64,000 bases of DNA, from the NCBI RefSeq assembly GCF_030732865.1, contig NZ_JASHKB010000001.1, forward strand, positions 248,001-312,000. The letters run 5' to 3'. This document shows positions 49,919 through 58,306 of this stretch, piece by piece (the first letter of the stretch is position 1; the number at the start of each line of letters is the position of its first letter). Under the pieces are notes generated by a model that was given only the letters and a program-made list of their open reading frames with translations, had not been told where the DNA came from and did no database searches. This stretch comes from Roseitalea sp. MMSF_3546 (GTDB taxonomy: Bacteria; Pseudomonadota; Alphaproteobacteria; Rhizobiales; Rhizobiaceae). The translations under genes and the position numbers were made by a program.

Positions 49919-49948
49919 AAAAGGCCCCGTTACGGGGCCTTTTGTTTT
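49919..49948 (+). terminator. Intrinsic terminator of dnaK
   Basis: AAAAGGCCCCG (49919-49929) pairs with CGGGGCCTTTT (49933-49943) around TTA, with TTTTGTTTT forming the T-run. Perfect 11-bp stem, 26 bases after the stop. It cuts dnaK off from the downstream genes. Confidence 0.93.
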
Positions 49949-50011
49949 GCGCGTTAACCATATTCGGTAAACAACACCGCCCGTTAATGGGTATCGTGCT
50001 ATCGATCCGCC

Positions 50012-51118
50012 ATGGTGGTGGAGACGAAAGCACGGTTTCCGGAGTACCGGATTTTCGCGCAGTGGCGGCTTATCGCGGCGATGCTCGTGATGATGTACCA
50101 CTATGTGCACGCCGCTCCGCATGCCGATGTTCTCGTCGACTGGTTCGAGAACATGAACCCGCTTCTGGACATGTTCTTCGTGCTGTCCGGCTTTCTGATC
50201 TATGAACGCTATCGGAATCGGGTGCTGACGCGCGGCGACTACGCCTTCTTCGTGCTGCGGCGCTTTTCGCGGCTTTATCCGCTGCATCTGGTCACGCTGG
50301 GCTTCTTCGTCGCCGTGGCGGTGGCTGCCCAGGCCGGCCTGATCCACGCCAACGGGCTTGGCACGCGCTATGACTTCGGCCAGCTCGTGCCCAACCTGCT
50401 GCTGATTCAGGCCTGGGGGTTCCACGACACGCTGACCTTCAACTTCGTCTCCTGGTCGCTGTCGGGCGAGTGGTTCGCCTATCTTCTGCTGCCGATCCTG
50501 GCCTTCATGGGCCTGCGTTTCGGCCCGCTTGGCCTGCTGGCGGTGCTGGCCGTCACGCTGTCCGGGCTCGAATGGGCCAGCCGCGACGCGGCCGACTTCA
50601 CCCAGACCTGGTATGACGCCAAGACCTGGGGCGCCTACCGCATCTTCGCCGATTTCACCTTCGGAGCGATCCTGTTCTGCATAGCCGAGCGCATGCCGGC
50701 CCGGTTCGGTTCGCGCCCCCTGGCATGGCTGCTGCTCGGGCTCGCCGTTGCCGGCATGCATGCCGGTCAGGGCACCTACGGGTCGCTCGCCATCATCGGA
50801 ATCGCCATCGTATTCGGCGCCGTGGCCGAGCGCGACGATCCCGACGAAAGCGCGCTGACCGCGCTGATCGCGCCGGTGACCATGCTCTCCTACGGCATCT
50901 ATATGTGGCACCCGGTGCTCGAGACGGTGTTCTTTTCGGGCGTCTGGAAGCTGTTTCTGGGCGAACCGGCCACCGCCTGGTTCTATGCCTTCATGGTGCT
51001 GCCCATGCTTGCGACGATCATCGTGGCGGCCGCGTCGCTGCGCTGGTTCGAAACGCCCGCCTCGCGGATGATCATGACCACCGGCCAGCGGCTCGGCCGG
51101 CGTCCGTCGATCGCCTGA
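50012..51118 (+). CDS. Acyltransferase 3 family membrane protein (OafA-like)
   Basis: 368 residues with about ten hydrophobic segments. The family signature is seen in AQWRLIAAMLVMMYHYVHA (conserved Arg and His of the active site) and LLDMFFVLSGFLIYERYRNR, with FVLRRFSRLYPLHLV after it. Such proteins transfer acetyl or other acyl groups to cell-surface sugars such as O-antigen, exopolysaccharide or Nod-type oligosaccharides. The start is the ATG at 50012. It lies between dnaK and dnaJ, which are normally neighbours, and has TTAACCAT (49953) upstream, a CtrA half-site-like sequence. The acceptor is unknown. Confidence 0.9.
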   Translation: MVVETKARFPEYRIFAQWRLIAAMLVMMYHYVHAAPHADVLVDWFENMNPLLDMFFVLSGFLIYERYRNRVLTRGDYAFFVLRRFSRLYPLHLVTLGFFVAVAVAAQAGLIHANGLGTRYDFGQLVPNLLLIQAWGFHDTLTFNFVSWSLSGEWFAYLLLPILAFMGLRFGPLGLLAVLAVTLSGLEWASRDAADFTQTWYDAKTWGAYRIFADFTFGAILFCIAERMPARFGSRPLAWLLLGLAVAGMHAGQGTYGSLAIIGIAIVFGAVAERDDPDESALTALIAPVTMLSYGIYMWHPVLETVFFSGVWKLFLGEPATAWFYAFMVLPMLATIIVAAASLRWFETPASRMIMTTGQRLGRRPSIA

Positions 51119-51258
51119 CCGCGCCAGCTCCGATTTGATCGCGCGTTGGGCCGGTGAAAGCCGGCCGGGCGCTGGAATTTCCGCGATCCACTGACTATTT
51201 GCACTCATCGAGAGGGGACGACTTCCCTTTGCGCGGCCGATTTGCGAACTGGAAGACC

Positions 51259-52389
51259 ATGAAGGCAGATTTCTACGATACTTTGGGTGTTTCCCGGGAC
51301 GCCGACGACAAGACGCTCAAGAGCGCCTATCGCAAGCTGGCGATGAAGTACCATCCCGATCGCAATCCGGGCGATGCCACCGCCGAGCAGAAGTTCAAGG
51401 AAGCCAACGAGGCCTACGAGACGCTCAAGGACCCGCAGAAGCGCGCGGCCTATGACCGCTTCGGCCACGCCGCCTTCGAGAACGGCGGCATGGGCGGCGC
51501 CGGGGCCGGCTTTGCCGGCGCGGGCGGCTTCGCCGACATCTTCGAGGACATTTTCGGCGAGATGATGGGTGGCGCGCGCGCCCGGCGCGGTTCGGGCGGG
51601 CGCGAGCGCGGCGCCGACCTGCGCTACAATCTCGAGATCACGCTCGAGGAGGCCTTCGAGGGCAAGACGGCGCAGATCCACGTGCCCACCTCGGCCACCT
51701 GCGAGACCTGTTCGGGCTCGGGCGCCAAACCGGGCACGGCGCCAACCACCTGTTCGACCTGCAATGGCGTCGGCCGGGTGCGTGCCGCCCAGGGCTTCTT
51801 TTCGATCGAGCGCACCTGCCCGGCCTGCAACGGGCGCGGCGAGCAAATCACCGATCCGTGCCCGACCTGTTCGGGCCAGGGCCGCGTCACGCAGGAACGG
51901 TCGCTGTCGGTCAACATCCCCGCCGGCATCGAGGACGGCACCCGCATCCGGCTTTCCGGCGAGGGCGAGGCCGGCTATCGCGGCGGGCCGCCGGGCGACC
52001 TTTACATCTTCATTTCGGTCAAGCCCCATGAATTCTTCCAGCGCGACGGCGCCGACCTTTACTGCAAGGTGCCCATTTCCATGACCACGGCCGCGCTCGG
52101 CGGCCAGTTCGAGGTCGGCACGCTCGACGGCACGCAGACGCGGGTGAAGGTGCCCGAAGGCACCCAGTCGGGCCGCCAGTTCCGCCTCAAGGGCAAGGGC
52201 ATGCCGGTGATGCGCCAGGCGGCGATGGGCGACCTTTACATCCAGATCGCGGTCGAGACGCCGCAGAACCTCTCCAAGCGCCAGCGCGAACTGCTGGCCG
52301 AGTTCGAGGACATCTCGGCCAAGGAGAACAGCCCCCAATCGACCGGCTTCTTTGCCCGAATGAAGGACTTCTTCGACCTTGGCGACTGA
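51259..52389 (+). CDS. dnaJ: Molecular chaperone DnaJ (Hsp40)
   Basis: Co-chaperone that delivers clients to DnaK and stimulates its ATPase. 376 residues: the J domain ([15 protein letters not shown], then the HPD motif in [10 protein letters not shown]), a Gly-rich linker (residues 76-~110), a zinc domain with four CxxCxGxG-type repeats ([32 protein letters not shown]), and the C-terminal substrate domain. The ATG follows GGAAGACC; an open extension to 51154 is not conserved. Its end overlaps the start of pmtA. Confidence 0.97.
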   Translation: MKADFYDTLGVSRDADDKTLKSAYRKLAMKYHPDRNPGDATAEQKFKEANEAYETLKDPQKRAAYDRFGHAAFENGGMGGAGAGFAGAGGFADIFEDIFGEMMGGARARRGSGGRERGADLRYNLEITLEEAFEGKTAQIHVPTSATCETCSGSGAKPGTAPTTCSTCNGVGRVRAAQGFFSIERTCPACNGRGEQITDPCPTCSGQGRVTQERSLSVNIPAGIEDGTRIRLSGEGEAGYRGGPPGDLYIFISVKPHEFFQRDGADLYCKVPISMTTAALGGQFEVGTLDGTQTRVKVPEGTQSGRQFRLKGKGMPVMRQAAMGDLYIQIAVETPQNLSKRQRELLAEFEDISAKENSPQSTGFFARMKDFFDLGD

Positions 52390-53020
52390 TCCGACAACCG
52401 CGCCGGGCGACCGCGGCGACCCTTCGTCCGGCGATGGCCGTTCCCGAATGGCAGACCGCATCCGCTTTCTGCGCGAGATGATGCGCTCGCCGCGCCTTGT
52501 CGGCTCGATCACGCCAACCTCGCGCCCCACCGCCGCCGAAATGGCCCGCCATGTCGATGTCGGCTCGGGCCTGCCCGTGCTCGAACTGGGTCCCGGCACG
52601 GGGCCGGTGACGGCGGCGATCCTGGCGCGCGGCCTTGCGCCGGACAAGCTCTATGCGGTCGAGTATTCGGCGGACCTTTGCGCCCATCTCGGGACGAGCT
52701 TTCCGGACATTCACGTCATCAACGCCAACGCCTTCGATCTCGACCGGGCGTTGGCCGATGTCGACCATGAACGGTTCGACAGCATCGTCTCGGGCGTGCC
52801 GATGCTGAACTTCCCGCAGCCCGAGCGCAACGCGCTTCTGAACGACGCGCTGTCGCGCATCGCGTCCGGACGGCCGTTCATCCAGATCACCTATGGCACG
52901 CGCCCGCCGATCGAGCCGTCCGACCCCGCCGTCGCCATGCGGCGGAGCCGGCGGGTGCTGCGCAACGTGCCCCCGGCCAGCGTCTGGATCTACACGAGGA
53001 CGTCGACCGAGGCCCGATGA
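52379..53020 (+). CDS. pmtA: Phospholipid N-methyltransferase (PmtA type)
   Basis: Methylates phosphatidylethanolamine stepwise to phosphatidylcholine with SAM. Up to 213 residues. It matches the rhizobial PmtA pattern: [20 protein letters not shown], the SAM motif [39 protein letters not shown] and [15 protein letters not shown] at 52379 inside dnaJ would couple translation to dnaJ; an ATG at 52448 (190 residues) fits homologue starts better but has no Shine-Dalgarno. dnaJ-pmtA adjacency is usual in rhizobia. The stop overlaps the next ATG (ATGA). Confidence 0.88.
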   Translation: MATDPTTAPGDRGDPSSGDGRSRMADRIRFLREMMRSPRLVGSITPTSRPTAAEMARHVDVGSGLPVLELGPGTGPVTAAILARGLAPDKLYAVEYSADLCAHLGTSFPDIHVINANAFDLDRALADVDHERFDSIVSGVPMLNFPQPERNALLNDALSRIASGRPFIQITYGTRPPIEPSDPAVAMRRSRRVLRNVPPASVWIYTRTSTEAR

Positions 53021-53592
53021 TGCATCCCCGGATACTGATTTTCGCCGGTTCGGTCCGCGCCGGCTCGTTCAACATCTCGCTCGCCCAGGCCGCCCGCAAG
53101 ACGCTCGCCGAGTCAGGCGCCGAGACGACGATGATCTCGCTTGGCGACTATCCGCTGCCGATTGTCGACGAGGACCTGAAGTCGCAAAAGGGCGTGCCCG
53201 ACAATGCCGTCCGGCTGGCGCGGCTGCTCGCCGGCCATGACGGGCTGTTCATCGCCTCTCCCGAATACAACTCCTCCATCCCGCCGCTGCTGAAGAACAC
53301 CATCGACTGGGTCAGCCTGGTGCCGCGCGACATCAAGCCTTTCGCGGGCTTGACGGTGGCGCTCGGGGCGGCCTCAAATGGGGCCCTTGGCGGCATTCGC
53401 GGGCTTTACCATCTGCGCTCGGTGTTGATGAATGTCGGCGCGCTCGTGATCAGCGAGCAGGTGAGCATCAGCCGCGCCGCCAGTGCCTATGGAGAGGACG
53501 GCATGCCGACCGACGAACGCCAGCGCACCATGCTCGACAGGACCTGCCGGTCGCTGCTCGAACTGACGGCCGTGGGCCGGGCGCGCAGATGA
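53017..53592 (+). CDS. NADPH-dependent FMN reductase family protein
   Basis: 191-residue flavodoxin-like reductase. [15 protein letters not shown] is the FMN phosphate-binding loop, and [21 protein letters not shown] is the family hallmark that packs on the isoalloxazine ring. Members reduce FMN, quinones, azo compounds or chromate. It starts at the ATG overlapping the pmtA stop and its own stop overlaps the pyrF ATG, so it is embedded in a translationally coupled chain dnaJ-pmtA-this gene-pyrF. The physiological substrate is unknown. Confidence 0.88.
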   Translation: MMHPRILIFAGSVRAGSFNISLAQAARKTLAESGAETTMISLGDYPLPIVDEDLKSQKGVPDNAVRLARLLAGHDGLFIASPEYNSSIPPLLKNTIDWVSLVPRDIKPFAGLTVALGAASNGALGGIRGLYHLRSVLMNVGALVISEQVSISRAASAYGEDGMPTDERQRTMLDRTCRSLLELTAVGRARR

Positions 53593-54317
53593 GCGGCGCC
53601 GCCGCGGCCGCCGCCGATCGGCTGATCGTCGCGCTCGATGTCGCCACGGTCGACGAGGCCGAACGCCTGGTGAGGGCGCTTGGCGACACGGTTCGCTTCT
53701 ACAAGATCGGCTACCGGCTGGCCTTCGCCGGCGGGCTCGATCTGGCCCGCGCGCTCGGTCAAGACGGCAAGTCGGTCTTCCTCGACATGAAGCTGCTCGA
53801 CATCGACAACACCATCGCGCAAGGCGTCGAAAGTGTCGCCCGGCTCGGCGTCGACATGCTGACGATCCACGCCTATCCCAAGGCGATGGCCGCCGCCGCC
53901 GATGCGGCGCGCGGCACCGAGCTGACGCTGCTGGCCGTCACCGTACTGACATCGATGGATGACCACGACCTGTCCGATGCGGGCTATCATGACGACGCGA
54001 CCACGCTGGTGCTCAAGCGGGCACGGCAGGCCCGCGACGCCGGCATGGGCGGGGTCGTCTGCTCGGCGGCAGAGGCCGAACCGGTGCGCGACATCGTTGG
54101 CGACGCCACGGCGATCGTCACGCCGGGCATCCGCCCCGCGGGCGCCGACAGCGGCGACCAGAAGCGCGTGGTCACGCCGGCCGATGCGCTGGCCGCCGGC
54201 GCCAGCCATCTCGTCGTCGGCCGGCCGATCATCGCGGCCGCCGATCCGGCCGCGGCGGCACGCGCCATCATCGAGCAGATGCAGGCCGCCGGCGAGAGCA
54301 CGCCGGCCGGCAGTTAG
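53589..54317 (+). CDS. pyrF: Orotidine-5'-phosphate decarboxylase
   Basis: Last step of UMP synthesis. 242 residues, a beta/alpha barrel with the charged catalytic motif [12 protein letters not shown] (Asp-x-Lys-x-x-x-Asp), [12 protein letters not shown], and the phosphate-binding end [17 protein letters not shown] with VVGRPI. The ATG overlaps the preceding stop by four bases. Identity is certain. Confidence 0.96.
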   Translation: MSGAAAAAADRLIVALDVATVDEAERLVRALGDTVRFYKIGYRLAFAGGLDLARALGQDGKSVFLDMKLLDIDNTIAQGVESVARLGVDMLTIHAYPKAMAAAADAARGTELTLLAVTVLTSMDDHDLSDAGYHDDATTLVLKRARQARDAGMGGVVCSAAEAEPVRDIVGDATAIVTPGIRPAGADSGDQKRVVTPADALAAGASHLVVGRPIIAAADPAAAARAIIEQMQAAGESTPAGS

Positions 54318-54348
54318 GAACCGGCAACAACCCCAGGGGGACAACGCC

Positions 54349-54642
54349 ATGGCCAAGGGCTACTGGATCGCGCGGCTGAACGTGCACGACAGCGCACGAT
54401 ATCCCGAATACATCGAGGCGGCGGCGCCGGCCTATGCCGAATACGGCGCCAGGTTCCTGGTGCGCGGTGGCGCCGTCGGGGCCTCGGAAGGGGACGTCCG
54501 CCAGCGCAACGTCGTCATCGAGTTTCCGACCTATGAGGCCGCGCTCGCCTGCTACAATTCGGACAGCTATGCGAAGGCGCGGGCCATCCGCCAGGAGCTG
54601 GCCGAAGGCGAGATCATCGTCGTCGAGGGCGTCGACGGCTGA
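54349..54642 (+). CDS. DUF1330 family protein
   Basis: 97 residues. The family pattern is plain: GYWIARLNVHDSARYPEYI, AEYGARFLVRGG, and VVIEFPTYEAALACYNSDSY. DUF1330 proteins have a dimeric ferredoxin-like fold of the monooxygenase-barrel type; no reaction is established. AGGGGG lies 8 bases before the ATG. It is probably co-transcribed with pyrF, 31 bases upstream. Confidence 0.9.
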   Translation: MAKGYWIARLNVHDSARYPEYIEAAAPAYAEYGARFLVRGGAVGASEGDVRQRNVVIEFPTYEAALACYNSDSYAKARAIRQELAEGEIIVVEGVDG

Positions 54643-54711
54643 CCGGCCGGCCGGTTCGGCCGCCACAACGCGCGGACATTGCACGCGGCCGCGATTGAAC
54701 CTTTGGGCCAT

Positions 54712-54725
54712 TTCGCAATTGCGAA
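54712..54725. promoter_or_regulatory. 14-bp perfect palindrome upstream of phaZ
   Basis: TTCGCAATTGCGAA lies about 100 bases before phaZ, just upstream of TATGCT (54730-54735), a possible -10 element. A perfect palindrome beside a promoter element suggests an operator. Its binder is unknown; the PHB regulator PhaR/AniA is one candidate. Confidence 0.55.
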
Positions 54726-54822
54726 GGAATATGCTAGCGTCGTGACCATGAATGCTGCCATGCACAAGAAGCGGCCCGCCATGCGCGACAGGCCTTCAAT
54801 GGCGATCAGAAGGGGATAGCGG

Positions 54823-56085
54823 TTGTTCTACCACATGTATGAGCTCAATCACGCGGCGATGCAGCCCTGGCGGGCGATGGCCGATGCCACCCGCATGTTC
54901 TATCAGAACCCGCTCAACCCGATCTCGCGCACCCGCCTGGGGCGCACCATGGCCGCCTGGGCCGAGGTGTTCGAGCGCACCACGCGCCGCTACGGCAAGC
55001 CCGCCTTCGACCTGCATGAGACGATCATCGACGCCAGGCCCGTGCCGGTCGTCGAGAACACGGTCTGGTCGCGGCCGTTCTGCCATCTCAAGCATTTTCA
55101 GCGCGATCTCGCCAAGCCCCGCCCGAAGGACCCGCGCGTGCTGCTGGTGGCGCCGATGTCGGGCCATTACGCCACGTTGCTGCGCGGCACGGTGGAGCGC
55201 TTTCTGCCCGAGGCGGAGGTCTACATCACCGACTGGGTCGATGCGCGCAACGTGCCGGTCTCCGACGGCACGTTCGATCTGGACGACTATATCGACTATC
55301 TGATCGCCATGCTCGACCATCTGGGTCCGGGCACGCATATCGTGGGCGTGTGCCAGCCATCGGTTCCGGTCCTGGCGGCCGTTTCGCTGATGGAAGCGCG
55401 CAAGGATCCCAATTCGCCCGTCTCCATGACGCTGATGGGCGGGCCGATCGACACGCGCTGCAATCCGACGGCGGTCAACCAGCTTGCCGAGGAAAAGGAC
55501 CTGGAATGGTTCCGCGACAACGTGATCATGCAGGTGCCGTTTCCGAACCTCGGCTTTGGCCGGCCGGTCTATCCGGGCTTTCTGCAGCTCACCGGCTTCA
55601 TGTCGATGAACATGGACCGGCACATGATCGCGCAGAAGGACTTCTTCATGCATCTCGTGCGCGACGACGGCGATTCGGCCGAAAAGCACCGCGAGTTCTA
55701 TGACGAGTATCTGGCGGTTATGGACCTGACCGCCGAGTTCTACCTGCAGACCGTCAAGACCGTGTTCATGGACCATTCCCTGTCCCGGGGAACGATGACG
55801 CATCGCGGCGAACCGGTCGATCCGGGCGCGATCTCGCGTGTCGCGCTGATGACCGTTGAGGGCGAGAACGACGACATTACCGGCCGCGGCCAGACGCGCG
55901 CCGCCCATCGCCTGTGCACATCGCTGCCCGACAACATGAAGCTGCATTACGAGCAGCCGCGCGTTGGCCATTACGGCGTGTTCAACGGCTCGCGATTCCG
56001 CAACGAGGTCGCCCCGCGCATGCTCAACTTCATGCGCGCCCAGCAGAGCGTGACCCGCCGTTCGCCGATGCGCGTGGTCGCCTGA
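54823..56085 (+). CDS. phaZ: Intracellular polyhydroxyalkanoate (PHB) depolymerase
   Basis: Releases hydroxybutyrate from intracellular PHB granules. 420 residues, matching the rhizobial PhaZ family: MFYHMYELNHAAMQPWRA at the start, FYQNPLNPIS, VAPMSGHYATLLRGT, and the nucleophile elbow GVCQPSVP with Cys instead of Ser. Asp and His of the triad are in the C-terminal half (VEGENDDITG, QPRVGHYGVFNGSRF). The start is a TTG with AAGGGG seven bases upstream, exactly where homologues begin. It implies a PHB-storing organism; PHB synthase is not in the window. Confidence 0.94.
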   Translation: MFYHMYELNHAAMQPWRAMADATRMFYQNPLNPISRTRLGRTMAAWAEVFERTTRRYGKPAFDLHETIIDARPVPVVENTVWSRPFCHLKHFQRDLAKPRPKDPRVLLVAPMSGHYATLLRGTVERFLPEAEVYITDWVDARNVPVSDGTFDLDDYIDYLIAMLDHLGPGTHIVGVCQPSVPVLAAVSLMEARKDPNSPVSMTLMGGPIDTRCNPTAVNQLAEEKDLEWFRDNVIMQVPFPNLGFGRPVYPGFLQLTGFMSMNMDRHMIAQKDFFMHLVRDDGDSAEKHREFYDEYLAVMDLTAEFYLQTVKTVFMDHSLSRGTMTHRGEPVDPGAISRVALMTVEGENDDITGRGQTRAAHRLCTSLPDNMKLHYEQPRVGHYGVFNGSRFRNEVAPRMLNFMRAQQSVTRRSPMRVVA

Positions 56086-56187
56086 CCCCGCCCTTCGCCG
56101 CAAGGCCCTGCCCGGCGGGCGCCGGGCGCCTTAACCATATCCCAAATCTGTGACCGGTGCGGCGTTGCCCTCGCCGGAACCCCGTGG

Positions 56188-56203
56188 TTAACTTTTCGTT
56201 AAC
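56188..56203 (+). promoter_or_regulatory. Perfect CtrA-type motif upstream of the transglutaminase-like peptidase gene
   Basis: TTAA-CTTTTCG-TTAAC, the full consensus, 60-74 bases before the ATG at 56262. A further TTAACCAT half-site lies at 56131. The distance is right for activation from the -35 region. Confidence 0.7.
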
Positions 56204-56261
56204 GGATCGGTGCGGCGTCCCCGGGCGGGGCCGACCGTAACGCGCAAGGGAGTGGGGTGAA

Positions 56262-56876
56262 ATGGGTTGGCTGTTGCGGCGCTCGCGTTCGATTCTGGCC
56301 TCGGCGATGGCCACGGTGCTGTGCGGGCTTTGGCTCACGACGCCGGCGGCGGCCGGCTCGATGACCACGGGCGGGCTGACATCGCAACCCATCGGCCATT
56401 ACGAATTCTGCCGCATCTACCAGAGCGAATGCCGTCAGAAGCGCGGGCCGGCTGCGCCGATCACGCTCACCCGCTCGAGCTGGAACGACATCCTGGACAT
56501 CAATTCGGCGGTCAACATGATCATCGAGCCCAGGAGCGATCTGGAGATCTACGGGCGCGAGGAGGTCTGGACGTTCCCGGACCGGGCCGGCGATTGCGAG
56601 GACTACGTTCTGCTCAAGCGGCAGATGCTGATCGAACGCGGCATCTCGCCCTCGGCGCTGCTGATCACGGTCGTGCGCAAGCCCGATGGCGAGGGCCACG
56701 CCGTGCTGACGGTGCGCACCGATCGCGGCGACTTCGTGCTCGACAATCTGCGCACGGATGTGCGGCTGTGGCTGGATACCGAATACACCTATCTCAAGCG
56801 TCAGTCGGAGCGCCATGCCGGCTTGTGGGTTTCGATCGAAATGCCCGACCGGGTGGTGGTCGGCGCGGTCGAGTGA
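56262..56876 (+). CDS. Periplasmic transglutaminase-like cysteine peptidase (BTLCP/DUF920, LapG-related)
   Basis: 204 residues with an N-terminal signal/anchor (basic MGWLLRRSRS, then hydrophobic to TTPAAAG). The papain-like triad of bacterial transglutaminase-like cysteine proteinases is clear: Cys in AGDCEDYVLLKR, His in GHAVLTVRT and Asp in FVLDNLRTDV. The best-known member, LapG, cuts surface adhesins in response to c-di-GMP through LapD; whether this one has such a target is unknown, though an EAL protein is encoded in the same window. It has an upstream CtrA motif and no adjacent adhesin gene. Confidence 0.88.
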   Translation: MGWLLRRSRSILASAMATVLCGLWLTTPAAAGSMTTGGLTSQPIGHYEFCRIYQSECRQKRGPAAPITLTRSSWNDILDINSAVNMIIEPRSDLEIYGREEVWTFPDRAGDCEDYVLLKRQMLIERGISPSALLITVVRKPDGEGHAVLTVRTDRGDFVLDNLRTDVRLWLDTEYTYLKRQSERHAGLWVSIEMPDRVVVGAVE

Positions 56877-56880
56877 CCCC

Positions 56881-57033
56881 TCAAGCGGAATCGCCGCCGG
56901 AAAGCTTGCCGCCGCGGCGATGGCAGGCCGGGCCGGGGCCGCGCATGTAGTGGCGCTCGGGCCGGTAGGACGGCCAGAAGAACTCCCGCATCGTCTGAAA
57001 CCGTCTTGCGAGTGCGTCCAGCGCCGCTGCCAT
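56881..57033 (-). CDS. Small hypothetical protein (50 residues)
   Basis: A short frame starting at the ATG at 57033, preceded by GAGGAAGAGG. The peptide contains FFWPSYRPERHYMRGPGPAC, rich in Trp, Tyr, His and Arg and unlike random GC-rich translation, which suggests a real gene. It is convergent with the peptidase gene, three bases beyond its stop. No function is known. Confidence is moderate because of its size. Confidence 0.5.
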   Translation of the reverse strand: MAAALDALARRFQTMREFFWPSYRPERHYMRGPGPACHRRGGKLSGGDSA

Positions 57034-57170
57034 TGCCTCTTCCTCGGGTGAAGGGGCCGAATCGCCCCGCCGGTTGACAGCATAGGCCGACAAGTTGAAC
57101 CGGACATGAATGCGCTGCAAAAAACCGGCACTGTGGCCGAATTGCCGCGGTTTCCGGTCATGACCGACCC

Positions 57171-58154
57171 TCACGCATTGCCGATCAGCATGCCGGCGGC
57201 GAAGACCAGCGCGCCGCCAAGCACCACCTGGAAGATCGCCCGCCCCCAGGGCGTTTCCATGTAGCGGTTCTGCGTCCAGGTGATCGCCCACAATTCGATC
57301 ACCACGACCACGATGGCGACCGTTGTCGCGGTCCAGAAATGCGGGATCAGATAGGGCAGGGCGTGGCCGAGCCCGCCAACCGTGGTCATGATCCCCGTCG
57401 CCAGACCGCGCTTGATCGGCGAGCCGCGTCCGGAGATCACGCCGTCATCGGACGCCACTTCGGTGAAACCCATGGATATGCCGGCGCCCACCGAGGCTGC
57501 CAGGCCCACCAGAAAGGTCGTCCAGGTATCCTGGGTGGCGAAGGCGGTGGCGAAGATCGGCGCCAGCGTCGACACCGAACCGTCCATCAGCCCGGCAAGG
57601 CCCGGCTGCACATAGGTCAGGATGAACTGCTTGCGTTCGGAGGCCGCTTCGGCGTCGCGGACGTCCCGGGGCGCGTGTTCGGCCTCCAGCGCCTGGGCCG
57701 TCGTCACATGCCCGCCCTCGGCCAGGGCCAACTCGCCCAGAAGCGCCCGGGTGTCGGCATCGGAGGCGCGCTTTGCCGCCTCGGTATAAAATCGCTGCGC
57801 CTGCGTCTCCATCTCCGCGGCCTGGGCGCGGACCTTGTCGATGCCCAGCGGCCGCACCAGCCAGTCCGGCTTGCGCTCGTAATAGCCGCGTACGTGCTCG
57901 CGCCGGATCAGCGGGATGTGGTCGCCGAAGCGCTTCTTGTGCATCGCGATGAGGCGCGCCCGGTGCTTGTCCTCCTCGGCGGCCATCTCCTCGAAGATCT
58001 TCGCCGAATGTGGATATTCCTCGCGCAGCCCGTCGGCATAGTCCAGATAGATGCGCGCATCGTCCTCTTCCGATGCGATGGCGAGCGCCAGGATCTCCTG
58101 CTCGGTGAGCGAATCGAAGTCGCGGCGCCGTGAGGCGAAGAATTTGTTGAGCAT
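57171..58154 (-). CDS. mbfA: Membrane-bound ferritin MbfA (rubrerythrin-VIT1 fusion)
   Basis: 327 residues in two parts. The N-terminal about 165 are a ferritin-like di-iron domain (ASEEDDARIYLDYAD, EEMAAEEDKHRARLI, EMETQAQRFYTEAA, LALAEGGHVT, with the Glu and His ligands). The C-terminal part is a VIT1/CCC1-type transporter with several membrane helices (GLAGLMDGSVSTLAPIFATA, FLVGLAASVGAGISMGFTE). Rhizobial MbfA exports iron and protects against iron and peroxide stress. The ATG at 58154 has AAGGTG upstream; a GTG three codons earlier is possible. A perfect Irr-type palindrome lies 14 bases upstream, and irr itself is in this window. Confidence 0.93.
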   Translation of the reverse strand: MLNKFFASRRRDFDSLTEQEILALAIASEEDDARIYLDYADGLREEYPHSAKIFEEMAAEEDKHRARLIAMHKKRFGDHIPLIRREHVRGYYERKPDWLVRPLGIDKVRAQAAEMETQAQRFYTEAAKRASDADTRALLGELALAEGGHVTTAQALEAEHAPRDVRDAEAASERKQFILTYVQPGLAGLMDGSVSTLAPIFATAFATQDTWTTFLVGLAASVGAGISMGFTEVASDDGVISGRGSPIKRGLATGIMTTVGGLGHALPYLIPHFWTATTVAIVVVVIELWAITWTQNRYMETPWGRAIFQVVLGGALVFAAGMLIGNA

Positions 58155-58167
58155 GGCGGTCACCTTA

Positions 58168-58186
58168 GTTTAGAATAATTCTAAAC
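58168..58186. promoter_or_regulatory. Irr (ICE) box upstream of mbfA
   Basis: GTTTAGAATAATTCTAAAC is a perfect 19-bp palindrome matching the iron control element bound by Irr (TTTAGAA...TTCTAAA). It starts 14 bases before the mbfA ATG and overlaps a possible promoter on the minus strand (TTGCGG, 17 bases, TAGTTT). Binding would block transcription when iron is low. Confidence 0.85.
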
Positions 58187-58306
58187 TATGCGTTTCGTCG
58201 CCAGCCCGCAAGCCCGTGCGGCATTTGGACTTGACGCGGCCATGGCGAGTGCCGACCTATGTGCGGCGTTGACCGGCGGGGCCGCCGGTGCCTGAGCGGT
58301 GGAGCC

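Noticed and set aside
49953-49987. CtrA site upstream of the acyltransferase gene
   Set aside because: TTAACCAT and a later TTAATGG are present, but the TTAA pair is 26 bases apart, not seven; at best isolated half-sites.
51149-51166. GGCCGG/CCGGCC hairpin after the acyltransferase gene
   Set aside because: Short GC hairpin without T-run; such sequences are frequent by chance at this base composition.
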